This document shows, piece by piece, positions 28,266 through 36,829 of a stretch of DNA of 64,000 bases (position 1 is its first letter; each line of letters opens with the position of its first letter). A program made the position numbers and the translations under genes. Below the pieces are notes generated by a model. The model saw nothing but the letters and a program-made list of their open reading frames with translations. It did no database searches and was not told the DNA's origin. The DNA is from Azotobacter paspali (GTDB lineage Bacteria > Pseudomonadota > Gammaproteobacteria > Pseudomonadales > Pseudomonadaceae), in assembly GCF_042434745.1 (NCBI RefSeq), contig NZ_JBHLSS010000051.1; one strand, given 5' to 3'.

Positions 28266-29504
28266 ATGACCGCCCAGCAACATCCGCTAGCTCTATCCAC
28301 CGGCACCGACTACGAACGCCTGGCTGAGCGTTTCCGGCCGATCTTCGCGCGCATCGCCGAAGGCGCCGTCGAGCGCGAGCGCAACCGCAGCCTGCCCTAC
28401 GAACCGCTCAAATGGCTCAAGGAAGCCGGCTTCGGCGCCGTGCGCGTGCCGCTGGAATACGGCGGCGCCGGCGCCTCGCTGGTGCAACTGGTGCAACTGC
28501 TGATCGAGCTGGCCGAGGCCGACTCCAACGTGCCGCAGGCGCTGCGCGGCCATTTCGCCTTCGTCGAGGACCGTCTCAACGCCCACGCCGAGGTCCGCCA
28601 GGACAAGTGGTTCCAGCGCTTCGTCGCCGGCGAACTGGTCGGCAACGCCTGGACCGAGGTCGGCGCGGTGAAGATCGGCGAAGTCGGCACCCGGGTCAGC
28701 CGCCAGGGCGACCAGTGGGTGGTCAATGGCCACAAGTACTACAGCACCGGCAGCATCTTCGCTGACTGGATCGATGTGTACGCCCAGCGCGACGACGACG
28801 GCCGCGACGTGATCGCCGCGGTCAGCACCGACCAGAGCGGCGTGCGGCAGAGCGACGACTGGGACGGCTTCGGCCAGCGTACCACCGGCAGCGGCAGCTC
28901 GGTGTTCGACGACGCGGTGGTTGCCGAAGAGAACATCATCGACTTCTCCAGCCGTTTCAAATACCAGACCGCGCTCTACCAACTGGTGCTGATCGCCGTG
29001 CTGGCCGGCTCCGGGCGCGGCGCGCTGCGCGACTTCGCCGGCGAGGTGCGCCAGCGCACGCGCATCTTCAGCCACGGCAACGCTCCACGGGTCAGCCAGG
29101 ACGCGCAGATCCAGCAGGTGATCGGCAAGGCTGCCGCCCTGGTCTACGCCGCCGAGGCCACCGCCCTGCGCGCCGCCGCCCCGGCCCAGCGCGCCTACGA
29201 AACCCGCTTCGGCGACGACGAGCGGGCCGAGCACGACGCCAACGTCGCCGCCGAACTGGAATCGGCCAAGGCCCAGGTGGTGATCGCCGAGCTGATCCTG
29301 CGCGCCACCAGCGACCTGTTCAACGCCCTCGGCGCCTCCGCCACCAGCGAGGCCAAGCAGCTCGACCGCCACTGGCGCAACGCGCGCACCGCCGCCTCGC
29401 ACAACCCGCTGATCTACAAGGAACGCATCGTCGGCGACTGGGAGATCAACGGCACCGAGCCGCCCTACGTCTGGCAGATCGGCAGCGGCCCGAGCGCTAC
29501 CTGA
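28266..29504 (+). CDS. Acyl-CoA-dehydrogenase-fold flavin monooxygenase-like protein (SfnB/DszC group)
   Basis: 412 residues from ATG 28266. The three acyl-CoA dehydrogenase domains are present: the N-terminal helices (FGAVRVPLEYGGAGASLVQL), the beta domain (GNAWTEVGAVKIGEVGTRVS and QWVVNGHKYYSTGSIFADW), and the C-terminal flavin-binding helices (AKQLDRHWRNARTAASHNPL). The absence of the catalytic-glutamate dehydrogenase context, together with the RHWRNARTAASHNP ending, places it with DszC-like reduced-flavin monooxygenases found in sulfur-starvation clusters. The likely substrate is an organosulfur compound. The frameshifted sfnB lies 45 bp downstream in the same unit. Confidence 0.83.
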   Translation: MTAQQHPLALSTGTDYERLAERFRPIFARIAEGAVERERNRSLPYEPLKWLKEAGFGAVRVPLEYGGAGASLVQLVQLLIELAEADSNVPQALRGHFAFVEDRLNAHAEVRQDKWFQRFVAGELVGNAWTEVGAVKIGEVGTRVSRQGDQWVVNGHKYYSTGSIFADWIDVYAQRDDDGRDVIAAVSTDQSGVRQSDDWDGFGQRTTGSGSSVFDDAVVAEENIIDFSSRFKYQTALYQLVLIAVLAGSGRGALRDFAGEVRQRTRIFSHGNAPRVSQDAQIQQVIGKAAALVYAAEATALRAAAPAQRAYETRFGDDERAEHDANVAAELESAKAQVVIAELILRATSDLFNALGASATSEAKQLDRHWRNARTAASHNPLIYKERIVGDWEINGTEPPYVWQIGSGPSAT

Positions 29505-29549
29505 GCCAGCTTCCCCTTCACCGAACGTCATGCACGAAAGGAAATCCCC

Positions 29550-30772
29550 ATGAGCGAACAGCAAGCCCCGACCCGCCCGGCCGATCCCTACCTGCAAGCA
29601 CTGCCGCAGCAGTCGGCGCATCGTATCCGCAGCGACGCCGAGGCCATCGAGATCGCCCGCGAGGCGGCCCAGCGCGACCGCGAGCGGCGCCTACCGGTGG
29701 CGGAACTGAACGCCTTCTCGCAGAGCGGCCTGTGGGGTATCACCGTGCCCCGCAGCCATGGCGGCGCCGAAGTCAGTTACCGGACCCTCGGCGAAGTCAT
29801 CAAGACCATTGCCGCCGCCGACCCGTCGCTGGCGCAGTTGCCGCAGAACCACCTGGCCATCGTCGACCACATCCGCCTCGACGGCAGCGAGGAGCAGAAA
29901 CGCTACTTCTTCGGCCTGGTACTGGACGGCGTGCGCTTCGGCAACGCCTTCTCCGAGCGCGACAGCCGTACCGTGGCCGACTTCGAGACGCGCTTGAGCC
30001 CGGACGGCGAAGGCTTCTTCCGGGTCGATGGGCAGAAGTTCTATTCCAGCGGTGCCCTGCTCGCCCACTGGGTTCCCACCGCCGCGGTGGACAGCGAGAA
30101 ACGCGCCTTCCTGGCCTTCATCCGGCGCGACGCCGAGGGCCTGGAAGTGATCGACGACTGGTCCGGCTTCGGCCAGCGTACTACCGCCCCAGCGGCACCG
30201 TACTGGTGAACAAGGTGCGTGTTGCGGCCGAGCACCTGCTGCCGGTCCACCAGGCCTTCGAGCGACCCACCGCCGCCGGGCCGATCTCGCAGTTCCTGCA
30301 GGCCGCCATCGACGCCGGCATCGCTCGCGGCGCGCTGGCCGAGACCGAGGAACAGGTGCGCCGCCACGCCCGCCCCTGGCTCGACTCCGGCCTCGAACAC
30401 GCCTGGCAGGCCCCCTACACCCTGCAGCAGATCGGCGACCTGCAGATCCGCCAGCGCGCCGCCGAAGCGGTGCTCGACCTGGCCGCCGACAGCATCCAGC
30501 TCGCCGTCGCCAATCCCGACGAGGACACAGTGGCCGCCGCCTCCATCGCCGTGGCCGAGGCCAAGGTGCTCACCACCGAGGCGGCCATCCTCGCCAGCAA
30601 CAAGCTGTTCGAGTTGGCCGGCACCCGCTCCACGCTGGAGGAGTACAACCTCGACCGCCATTGGCGCAACGCCCGCACCCACACCCCGCGCGATCCGGTG
30701 CGCTGGAAGTTCAGCATCATCGGCGACTACTACCTCAACGGCGTCAAGCCGGCGCGCCACCCCTGGCTGTAG
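29550..30772 (+). pseudogene. sfnB: SfnB-family sulfur acquisition oxidoreductase, frameshifted
   Basis: The gene would encode about 407 residues. Frame one runs from ATG 29550 (SAHRIRSDAEAIEIAREAAQ, IRLDGSEEQKRYFFGLVLDG) to WSGFGQRTT and then ends at 30207-30209. The normal continuation, SGTVLVNKVRVAAEHLLPVH through HWRNARTHTPRDP to the stop at 30772, lies in another frame. The shift falls in a C-rich stretch at about 30184-30192 (ACCGCCCCAGCG), where one base lost or two gained would explain it. All motifs on both sides are intact, so it is either a recent mutation or a sequencing error. Confidence 0.85.
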
Positions 30773-30877
30773 AGAACCCTCCCGCCGCCTCCGGACGGCA
30801 GAGGCTTCGCCAATTCGCAACTGTGGCGGCGGGCGACAGACGCTAAGCTGGGCCCGTCTTCCCCACGAGAAATCGCC

Positions 30878-31837
30878 ATGCAGCCCAGCCTTCTCCTCGC
30901 CTCACGCGTTTCCGAATCCTTTCATCAATGCCTGCAAGCCCGCTTCGGGGTGGTCGAGGCGACGAGCGCCGACTTCGACGCGGCGGTCGCCGCGCTACCG
31001 CCGGAGCTGGCCGGAGACATCCGCATCGTCGTCGCCTTCGGCTCGACACGCATGCCGACGGCGGCGCTGGCCCGGCTGCCGCGCCTGGAACTGATCTGCT
31101 GCCTGGGCAGCGGCTACGACGGCATCGACCTGGATCACGCCAGGCAGCGCGGCATCATCGTGACCAACAGTCCCGCGGCGAACGCCGCGAGCGTGGCCGA
31201 TCTGGCGATGGGCCTGCTGATTTCCAGCGTCAGGAACCTGCCCGCCGCCCGCCAGTATCTGGAAGCCGGGCGCTGGCAGGGCAATGCCGGCGAGCGCATG
31301 CAGCCCGTGCGCGGCCTGAGCGGCCGCCGGCTGGGCATCTGCGGCCTGGGCGCCATCGGCCTGAACGTCGCCAAACGCGCCGCGGCCTTCGACATGGAGG
31401 TCGGCTACCACGGCAGGAAGGTTCGCCCGGAGGTTCCCTACCCGTACTTCGACTCCATCGCGCGACTCGCCGCCTGGGCGGATGTGCTGGTCGTGTCCCT
31501 GCGCGCGGACCCCACCACCTACCACGCGATCGATGCCGGCGTGCTGCGGGCGCTGGGCCCGCAGGGCTTTTTGATCAACGTCTCGCGCGGGACGACCGTG
31601 GACGAGCAGGCCCTGGTGCACGCCCTGAAGAGCGGGCAGATCGCCGGCGCGGGACTGGATGTCTACGAGCACGAGCCGGCAATCCCTAGCGAACTCTTCC
31701 AGCTTCCCCACGTGACCCTGACACCGCATATCGGCGGCAGCACCCTCGAAGCGGCGCAGGAACAGGAGGCCTGTGTCCTGGCCAACATCGAGGCGTACGC
31801 GGCGGGACAGCCGCCGCGCACGCCGGTCCCCCTGTAG
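30878..31837 (+). CDS. D-isomer-specific 2-hydroxyacid dehydrogenase
   Basis: 319 residues. The NAD(P)-binding Rossmann motif is GLSGRRLGICGLGAIGLNVA, and the catalytic residues appear in order: arginine in FLINVSRGTTVDEQAL, glutamate in GAGLDVYEHEPAIP and histidine in TLTPHIGGSTLEAA. This is the glyoxylate/hydroxypyruvate reductase-like branch (GhrB/HprA type). The exact 2-ketoacid is unknown. It is separated by 100 bp from sfnB and may have its own promoter. Confidence 0.9.
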   Translation: MQPSLLLASRVSESFHQCLQARFGVVEATSADFDAAVAALPPELAGDIRIVVAFGSTRMPTAALARLPRLELICCLGSGYDGIDLDHARQRGIIVTNSPAANAASVADLAMGLLISSVRNLPAARQYLEAGRWQGNAGERMQPVRGLSGRRLGICGLGAIGLNVAKRAAAFDMEVGYHGRKVRPEVPYPYFDSIARLAAWADVLVVSLRADPTTYHAIDAGVLRALGPQGFLINVSRGTTVDEQALVHALKSGQIAGAGLDVYEHEPAIPSELFQLPHVTLTPHIGGSTLEAAQEQEACVLANIEAYAAGQPPRTPVPL

Positions 31838-32177
31838 CCGCCCCGGCGGCGGTCGGGAAGGCGCGCGATCGGCAGGCGCCCGGCCGGCCGCGATGGCCCC
31901 TGCAACCAAAGGGCCGCTTTCCCGAGTCGCTCTTCCATTTCGCCCTTGCCGTTCGAGCACGAATCCGCCGCGAACGCCCGGAACGACGGGAAAGTTCGCT
32001 GGCGCATCATCGAATGCCCAATGACGGCGGAACTCGGGACAAACCGATCGCAAAACGATGGCGAAGTGGAACCCGCCATCCGACGGCCCAGACTTTTACA
32101 GAACTTACCAAGTCCCGAAAGAGTCCATGGTTGTATTGCCACGCTGTAATTCCCCAAGAAGAACAGGAGTGAACACC
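31838..32177. other. Intergenic stretch upstream of the BON-domain gene
   Basis: No gene is evident. Directly after the dehydrogenase stop, the inverted repeat CCGCCCCGGCGGCGG could form a GC-rich hairpin, but without a T tract. The last 80 bp (TTTTACAGAACTTACCAAGT and the following TTGTATTGCCACGCTGTAAT) are less GC-rich and are the probable promoter of the BON gene. Confidence 0.4.
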
Positions 32178-32540
32178 ATGAAAAAACACCCTTGGGCCTA
32201 TGTCGCCATCACTGCCGCCACGGTTTTCGGCCTGTCGATGGGTACTGGCGTCAGCGCCGCCGAATCCCGGCAGGCCCAACCGGTAATGCTCGCCGCCGAT
32301 ACCATGGAAAAAGCCGAAGACGCGGTTTCCGACACCTGGATCACCAGCAAGGTGAAATCCACCTTCCTGGCCGACAGCGATCTCGACGGCATGGATATCA
32401 AGGTGGAAACCAACCAGGGCGTCGTGTCACTGTCCGGCACGGTCAGCAGCGAAGCCGAGAAAGACCTGGCTATCCAGAAAGCCATGAGCATCAAGGGCGT
32501 GAAGGACGTATCCGCTGATGCCCTGCTGGTGGCCGAGTAA
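32178..32540 (+). CDS. Periplasmic BON-domain protein (OsmY-like)
   Basis: 120 residues from ATG 32178, with AGGAG 8 nt upstream. The signal peptide is MKKHPWAYVAITAATVFGLS, cleaved near GVSA-AE. A single BON domain follows: DAVSDTWITSKVKSTFLADS, IKVETNQGVVSLSGTVSSEA and VKDVSADALLV. OsmY has two such domains; one-domain versions are common in pseudomonads. BON domains bind phospholipid surfaces, and the family is often induced by osmotic or envelope stress. Confidence 0.9.
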   Translation: MKKHPWAYVAITAATVFGLSMGTGVSAAESRQAQPVMLAADTMEKAEDAVSDTWITSKVKSTFLADSDLDGMDIKVETNQGVVSLSGTVSSEAEKDLAIQKAMSIKGVKDVSADALLVAE

Positions 32541-32560
32541 GCGCCAAGCCTTCCGGGACC

Positions 32561-33231
32561 TCATGCGCTCCCCTGGCGACGGGGAAGCGAAGTCGAGGGG
32601 GCGTAGCTAAGCGCCCTCGTTCGCGACACCTTCGCGCACCGTCGCCAAGCGCGCATGAACCCGCTCCGCTGCTCCCCGAAACCAATCCGTTCGCGATACT
32701 CCGATTTCCGTCGCCGCTCGCACAGCCTTCCTCCGCCGGCGAGCCGTCGCGGCTCCTGCGCTTGCGCGCGGCGCCAGGCGATGAGCTGTTCGATGCTGAC
32801 GATCGGCAGGTGGTGTTCGCGGGCGAAGACCAGCAGTCCGGGACGCCGCGCAATGTTGCCGTCGTCCCTGACGATCTCGCAGAGCACGCCGGCCGGCGCC
32901 CGGCGAGCACGGCTAGATCCAGCGCCGCCTCGGTGTGGCCAGGACGCTCCAGCATGCCGCCGGCCCTGGCGCGCAGCGGAAAGACATGCCCCGGCCGGGC
33001 GAAGTCGTCTGGCCGCGAAGCCGGGTCGGCCAGGACATTGAGGGTCGCCACGCGGTCGGCGGCAAAAATCCCGCTGCTAGTGCCGTGGCGGTAGTCGACG
33101 CTGACGATGAAGGCGGTCTGCCGGGACTCGCTGTTGGCCTCGACCATCAGCGGCAGTTCGAGCGCATCGAGACGCTCGCGGGGCAGCGCGACGCAGACCA
33201 GGCCGCTGCTGTGGCGGACCAGGAAGGCCAT
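32561..33231 (-). pseudogene. ribB: 3,4-dihydroxy-2-butanone 4-phosphate synthase (RibB), truncated and frameshifted
   Basis: On the minus strand MAFLVRHSSGLVCVALPRER begins inside the family sequence. The roughly 40 N-terminal residues with the acidic catalytic loop (DDEDRENEGD type) are missing. The middle is readable: TAFIVSVDYRHGTSSGIFAA, RPGHVFPLRARAGGMLERPG and HTEAALDLAVLAGRRPA. At about 32888 the frame changes to LCEIVRDDGNIARRPGLLVF, then HHLPIVSIEQLIAWRR. The C-terminus then runs into unrelated codons. A tandem-repeat block starts 12 bp from its broken 5' end. A functional ribB must exist elsewhere. Confidence 0.8.
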
Positions 33232-33242
33232 TTGTTCGGGAT

Positions 33243-33721
33243 GGCCCAGCGCCCTCTCCCCGGCCCTCTCCCGCAAGCGGGAGAGGGAGAAGGCCCCCGG
33301 TGCCACGTACCGGGACGAAGCCCATCCCGACACCCGACTCGCCGGCACCACCTTGCATGCTCCCCTCTCCCCATGGGAGAGAGGCCGGGGGTGAGGGAAA
33401 ACGGCTCAGCGCCTTCTCCCTGGCCTTCTCCCGCAAACGGGAGAGGGAGAAGGCCCCCGGTACCACGTACCGGGACGAAGCCCATCCCGACACCTGACTC
33501 GCCGGCACCACCTTGCATGCTCCTCTCTCCCCATGGGAGAGGGGCCGGGGGTGAGGGAAAATGGCCCAGCGCCCTCTCCCTGGCCTTCTCCCGTAAACGG
33601 GAGATGGAGAAGGCCCCCGGTGCCACGTACCGGGACGAAGCCCATCCCGACACCCGACTCGCCGGCCCCCCTTGCACGCTCCCCTCGCCCCATGGGAGAG
33701 GGGCCGGGGGAGAGGGAAAAC
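33243..33721. repeat. Tandem repeat, 160-bp unit, three copies
   Basis: The units start at 33243, 33403 and 33563, and the last ends at about 33721. Each carries two palindromes: CTCTCCCGCAAGCGGGAGAG and a second around CTCCCCATGGGAGAG. Between them lies a conserved block including GTACCGGGACGAAGCCCATC. The copies are about 95 per cent alike by eye. The short frames inside are not genes. The block separates the broken ribB from the broken livF-like remnant. Confidence 0.9.
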
Positions 33722-33774
33722 GGCCAGCGCTTCCAACTCACACCAGAGGGGAGCCGAAAACCTGGTGAGATGCC

Positions 33775-34102
33775 CTACCCGGCCCTGCCGCCCAAGTAGA
33801 AGTGCTGGATATTCTCCCGCGTGGCCAGTTCCTGCGCCGCGCCCTCGCCCACCACCCGGCCGTTCTCCAGGATGTAGGCATAATTGGCATGCCGCAGGGC
33901 GACGTTGATGTTCTGTTCGGCGACCAGGAAGCTCATGCCCTCCTTCTCGTTGAGCTGGGCGACGATTTCGAAGATTTCCTCGACGATGATCGGCGCCAGC
34001 GACGCGCAGCGACACGCCGGCCACGGCAAGGATGGCGCCGTCGTAGATCACTTCGATATCGTTCACCACCAGCAGTTCGGCGGGGGCGGCCTGGGTACTC
34101 AT
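33775..34102 (-). pseudogene. LivF-type ABC ATPase with internal deletion
   Basis: From ATG 34102 the N-terminus of a branched-chain-type ABC ATPase reads MSTQAAPAELLVVNDIEVIY then GAILAVAGVSLRV. Near 33995 it jumps, with a change of frame, to the C-terminus APIIVEEIFEIVAQLNEKEG, SFLVAEQNINVALRHANYAY and ILENGRVVGEG, ending at 33775. The Walker A, Q-loop, signature and Walker B segments, about 120 residues, are gone. It cannot bind ATP. Confidence 0.85.
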
Positions 34103-34109
34103 GGGGATA

Positions 34110-34367
34110 TTCCTCCGTTCGAAAACGCCGCTCGGCGCGGCAATCGCGCAGCGTCAGGCCCTTCTCTTTCGCGTAGGCGGCGGATTTGGCCTCGATCAGC
34201 GGCCGCAGCGCGGCGAAGGCCCGCCCCGCGTGCGAGGCGCCGGCCTGAAACAGCGCCGGCGTACGCTGCGGCGAGAAGGTGGAATCCTCGAAGAAGCCCT
34301 CGCCGGCGGCGAGCGACGGCAGGGCTAGAGCGATGGACAAGGAAAGGTAGCGGACGGGCCTGTGCAT
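34110..34367 (-). pseudogene. Chimeric remnant: outer-membrane porin N-terminus joined to ABC substrate-binding protein C-terminus
   Basis: From ATG 34367 the first 30 residues are a signal peptide and mature start of an OprD-like porin (MHRPVRYLSLSIALALPSLA then GEGFFEDS). After an unassigned stretch, the sequence LRPLIEAKSAAYAKEKGLTL then RDC is the last part of a branched-chain-type binding protein, similar to the end of the chimera at 25439. The frame then runs past the expected stop into the livF remnant. The remnant is non-functional. Confidence 0.7.
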
Positions 34368-34649
34368 GGATTTGTTCCTGTGGCTGATCGTGGCGCCCTC
34401 CGCCGTGGAGGTGCGCCAGCTAGTAGGCCAATATCCATGCCAGTAAAAAATTATTTGTTATTCAATAACTTAAATCAAAATTCCGGACTTCGGCGAATAC
34501 CCTCGGCAGCAAAGTGTCCATTCGCTGTTGCCCGCCGGGCAGCGGCGCCGGGGCGGGTCGCTACCTGCAAAAGCGGACTCATCGGCAATGATCGATGCCA
34601 CCCCGCGGTTCCGATCGAGAATGAATGCTCCCCTTGCGAGAGCCGCCGC
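34368..34649. other. Intergenic stretch with an AT-rich palindrome
   Basis: The region contains GTTATTCAATAAC, a perfect palindrome, at 34457-34469 inside an AT-rich block. On the minus strand near 34420-34436 lies TGGCAT-GGATA-TTGG, an imperfect sigma-54-like promoter facing the porin/ABC remnant. AT-rich blocks of similar look stand before the sfnG and ssuD-like genes. No gene is present. Confidence 0.45.
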
Positions 34650-35840
34650 TCAGAGCCGCTCCAGCGCCTGGACGAAATCGTCGACGATGTCCCCGGCCTC
34701 CTCGATGCCCACGGAGACACGCACGGTGCCGTCGTGGATGTCCAGGGCGGCGAGGACTTCCGGCGCCAGGGCGCGGTGCGAGGTCTTGCCCGGATGGCTG
34801 ATGCTGGTCGCCACGCCGGCCAGCGAGGGAGCGAACACCGCGAGGCGCAGCGCGTGGATCAGCCGGTCGACCTTAGCCAGGCCGCCGTCGAGGGTGAAGC
34901 TCAGCATGCCCGAGCAGCCGTCGGGGAACAGTCGCCGGGCCAGGGCGTGGTCGGGGTGCGAGGGCAGGCCGGGGTAGTGGACCCGAAGCACCTTCGGATG
35001 GGCTTCGAGCGCCTCGGCCAGCGCCTGGGCGTTGCGCGAGTGGGCCTGCATGCGCAGGGCCAGGGTCTTGGCGCCGCGCAGGGTCAGCCAGGCCTCGAAG
35101 GGACTGGCGCTGCCGCCGGCGTTGATCTGGAAGCGCCGCGCCCGCTCGACCCATTCGGCGTCGCCGGCGAGGATGCCGCCGGTGGCGTCGCTGTGGCCGT
35201 TGAGGTACTTGGTGGTGCTGTGCAGCACCAAGTCGGCGCCGTGGTCCAGCGGACGGAACAGCGCCGGCGAGAGGAAGGTGTTGTCGACCAGCAGCTTGAG
35301 CCCGTGTTTCCTCGCCAGCGCGGCCAGAGCTGGCACGTCGCTGACCCGCACCAGCGGGTTGGAGGCGGTTTCCGTGTAGATCAGCCGGGTGCGCGGACCT
35401 ATCGCCGCCTCCACCGCAGCCAGGTCGCCGATGTCCACCAGGCTGGAGGCGATGCCGAGGCGGCCCAGCTCCTTCTCGATCAGGCTCTGGGTGGTGCCGT
35501 ACAGCTCGCGACTGGCGATCAGGTGGTCGCCGGCCTCCAGGTTGCCGAGCAGCGCCGCGCCGATCGCCGCCATGCCGGAGGCGCCGAACAGCGCCGCCTC
35601 GCCGCCCTCCAGGGCGAGGATCAGCGCCTCCAGCGCGGCCGGATTGGGATTGCCGATGCGCGTGTACATGTAGTTGTCGGGATTGCCGGCGAGGAAGTCG
35701 TCGACCTGCGCCAGCGAGTCGTAGACGAACACCGAGGTCTGGTAGATCGGCAGGGTCTTGGCATGGGTGACCATCTGCCGATCGATTTCGTTGCCCGCGT
35801 GCACGGCGCGGGTGGAAAAGCCCTGGGGGATCTTGAACAT
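34650..35840 (-). CDS. PLP-dependent trans-sulfuration enzyme (cystathionine gamma-synthase family)
   Basis: 396 residues, the usual family length. The PLP lysine is in LVLHSTTKYLNGHSDATGG. Other signatures are YTRIGNPNPAALEALILALE, GASGMAAIGAALLGNLEAGD and LVDNTFLSPALFRPLDHGAD. The family includes MetB, MetC, MetZ and methionine gamma-lyase, and the sequence alone does not decide among them. Its place beside sulfone/sulfonate genes argues for assimilating or releasing sulfide or methanethiol from scavenged sulfur compounds. Confidence 0.88.
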   Translation of the reverse strand: MFKIPQGFSTRAVHAGNEIDRQMVTHAKTLPIYQTSVFVYDSLAQVDDFLAGNPDNYMYTRIGNPNPAALEALILALEGGEAALFGASGMAAIGAALLGNLEAGDHLIASRELYGTTQSLIEKELGRLGIASSLVDIGDLAAVEAAIGPRTRLIYTETASNPLVRVSDVPALAALARKHGLKLLVDNTFLSPALFRPLDHGADLVLHSTTKYLNGHSDATGGILAGDAEWVERARRFQINAGGSASPFEAWLTLRGAKTLALRMQAHSRNAQALAEALEAHPKVLRVHYPGLPSHPDHALARRLFPDGCSGMLSFTLDGGLAKVDRLIHALRLAVFAPSLAGVATSISHPGKTSHRALAPEVLAALDIHDGTVRVSVGIEEAGDIVDDFVQALERL

Positions 35841-35977
35841 GACGGGACTCCGGGACGGGGATCGAGGGAAACAGGATAGGGGATCGGGCGCGGCGCGGCA
35901 GTCGCTGCAAACGCCTCGAGCGCCCTCTCCCTCCCGCAGGAGAACGATCGGAAGAGGGCAAGGGGAAACCCGGCGCC

Positions 35978-36829
35978 TTACTTGGCCAAGCCGAACAGCC
36001 GCGCGGCGTTGTCGTGGAGTAGCTTGTCCAGTACGTCCTCGCGAAAGCCCAGGGCGAGAAAGTCGTCGATGGTCTGGCGGATCGGCCGAAACGGGTAGGA
36101 CGAGCCGAACAGCAACTGCTCGCCGAGAAAACCGTTGGCCGCCTGCACGAAGGCTTCGGTGCCGGGTTGGAACAGGTACATATCCGGCACCGCCAGGATG
36201 TTCTCGTAGCGGAAGGCCACGCCGATCAGTTGCTGCACGTTCGGCCAGTAGCCGTGGTAGCAGACGATCGGCAGCGTCGGGAAGCTGCGCGCGACCTTCG
36301 CCAGCCGGCCGGGGTCGTTGAAGGCCGGGTCGGGGGTGGTCGGCCCGGACATCAGAAACAGCGGGACGTTGCGCGCCGCCAGGTGCTCGTAGACCGGGAA
36401 GTACAGCGGATCGTCCGGGTGCCGCGGCGGCTCGCCGAAACCCGGCTCCAGGTCGATGCCGGAAAGGCCCAGTTGGTCGATGGCGCGGTCGATCTCCTCC
36501 ACCGCGCCTTCGATGCCCTGTAGCGCCGGGTCGATTCCGGCGATGCCGAGCAGCTCGTCGTGGCCGTGGACGATCTCGTGGATGAAGTCGTTGGGCAGGT
36601 GCTGGGACGGGGTGTGCCGGCCGACCACCACCGCCCTCTCCAGCCCGGCGTCGCGCACCTCGGCGAGAAAGCCCTCGGCGCTCAGCGAACGCTCGAAGTG
36701 CGCGTCGTCGCCACGGGTGCCGACCCGCCGGTTCAGCCAGCGCGCGGCCGCGTGCTCGGGCGACCCGGGGGTGGCGCCAAAGAAGTCGTGCAGGTACGCC
36801 GGCCGGCAGCGCATGTCGATGACCCTCAT
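35978..36829 (-). CDS. Amidohydrolase family protein (amidohydrolase_2 type)
   Basis: 283 residues. Its ATG (36829) overlaps the stop of the ssuD-like gene (ATGA), so the two are coupled. The metal-dependent hydrolase fold starts MRVIDMRCRPAYLHDFFGAT, where the first metal motif has RCRP instead of the usual DxHxH. It continues with GLSGIDLEPGFGEPPRHPDD, LPIVCYHGYWPNVQQLIGVA and LLFGSSYPFRPIRQTIDDFL with the closing aspartate. The family includes decarboxylases and hydrolases of the ACMSD group. The substrate is unknown, and sulfur scavenging is implied only by position. Confidence 0.82.
   Translation of the reverse strand: MRVIDMRCRPAYLHDFFGATPGSPEHAAARWLNRRVGTRGDDAHFERSLSAEGFLAEVRDAGLERAVVVGRHTPSQHLPNDFIHEIVHGHDELLGIAGIDPALQGIEGAVEEIDRAIDQLGLSGIDLEPGFGEPPRHPDDPLYFPVYEHLAARNVPLFLMSGPTTPDPAFNDPGRLAKVARSFPTLPIVCYHGYWPNVQQLIGVAFRYENILAVPDMYLFQPGTEAFVQAANGFLGEQLLFGSSYPFRPIRQTIDDFLALGFREDVLDKLLHDNAARLFGLAK

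Noticed and set aside
33243..33721. CRISPR array
   Set aside because: The 160-bp units are directly contiguous and carry no unique spacers; no cas genes are nearby.
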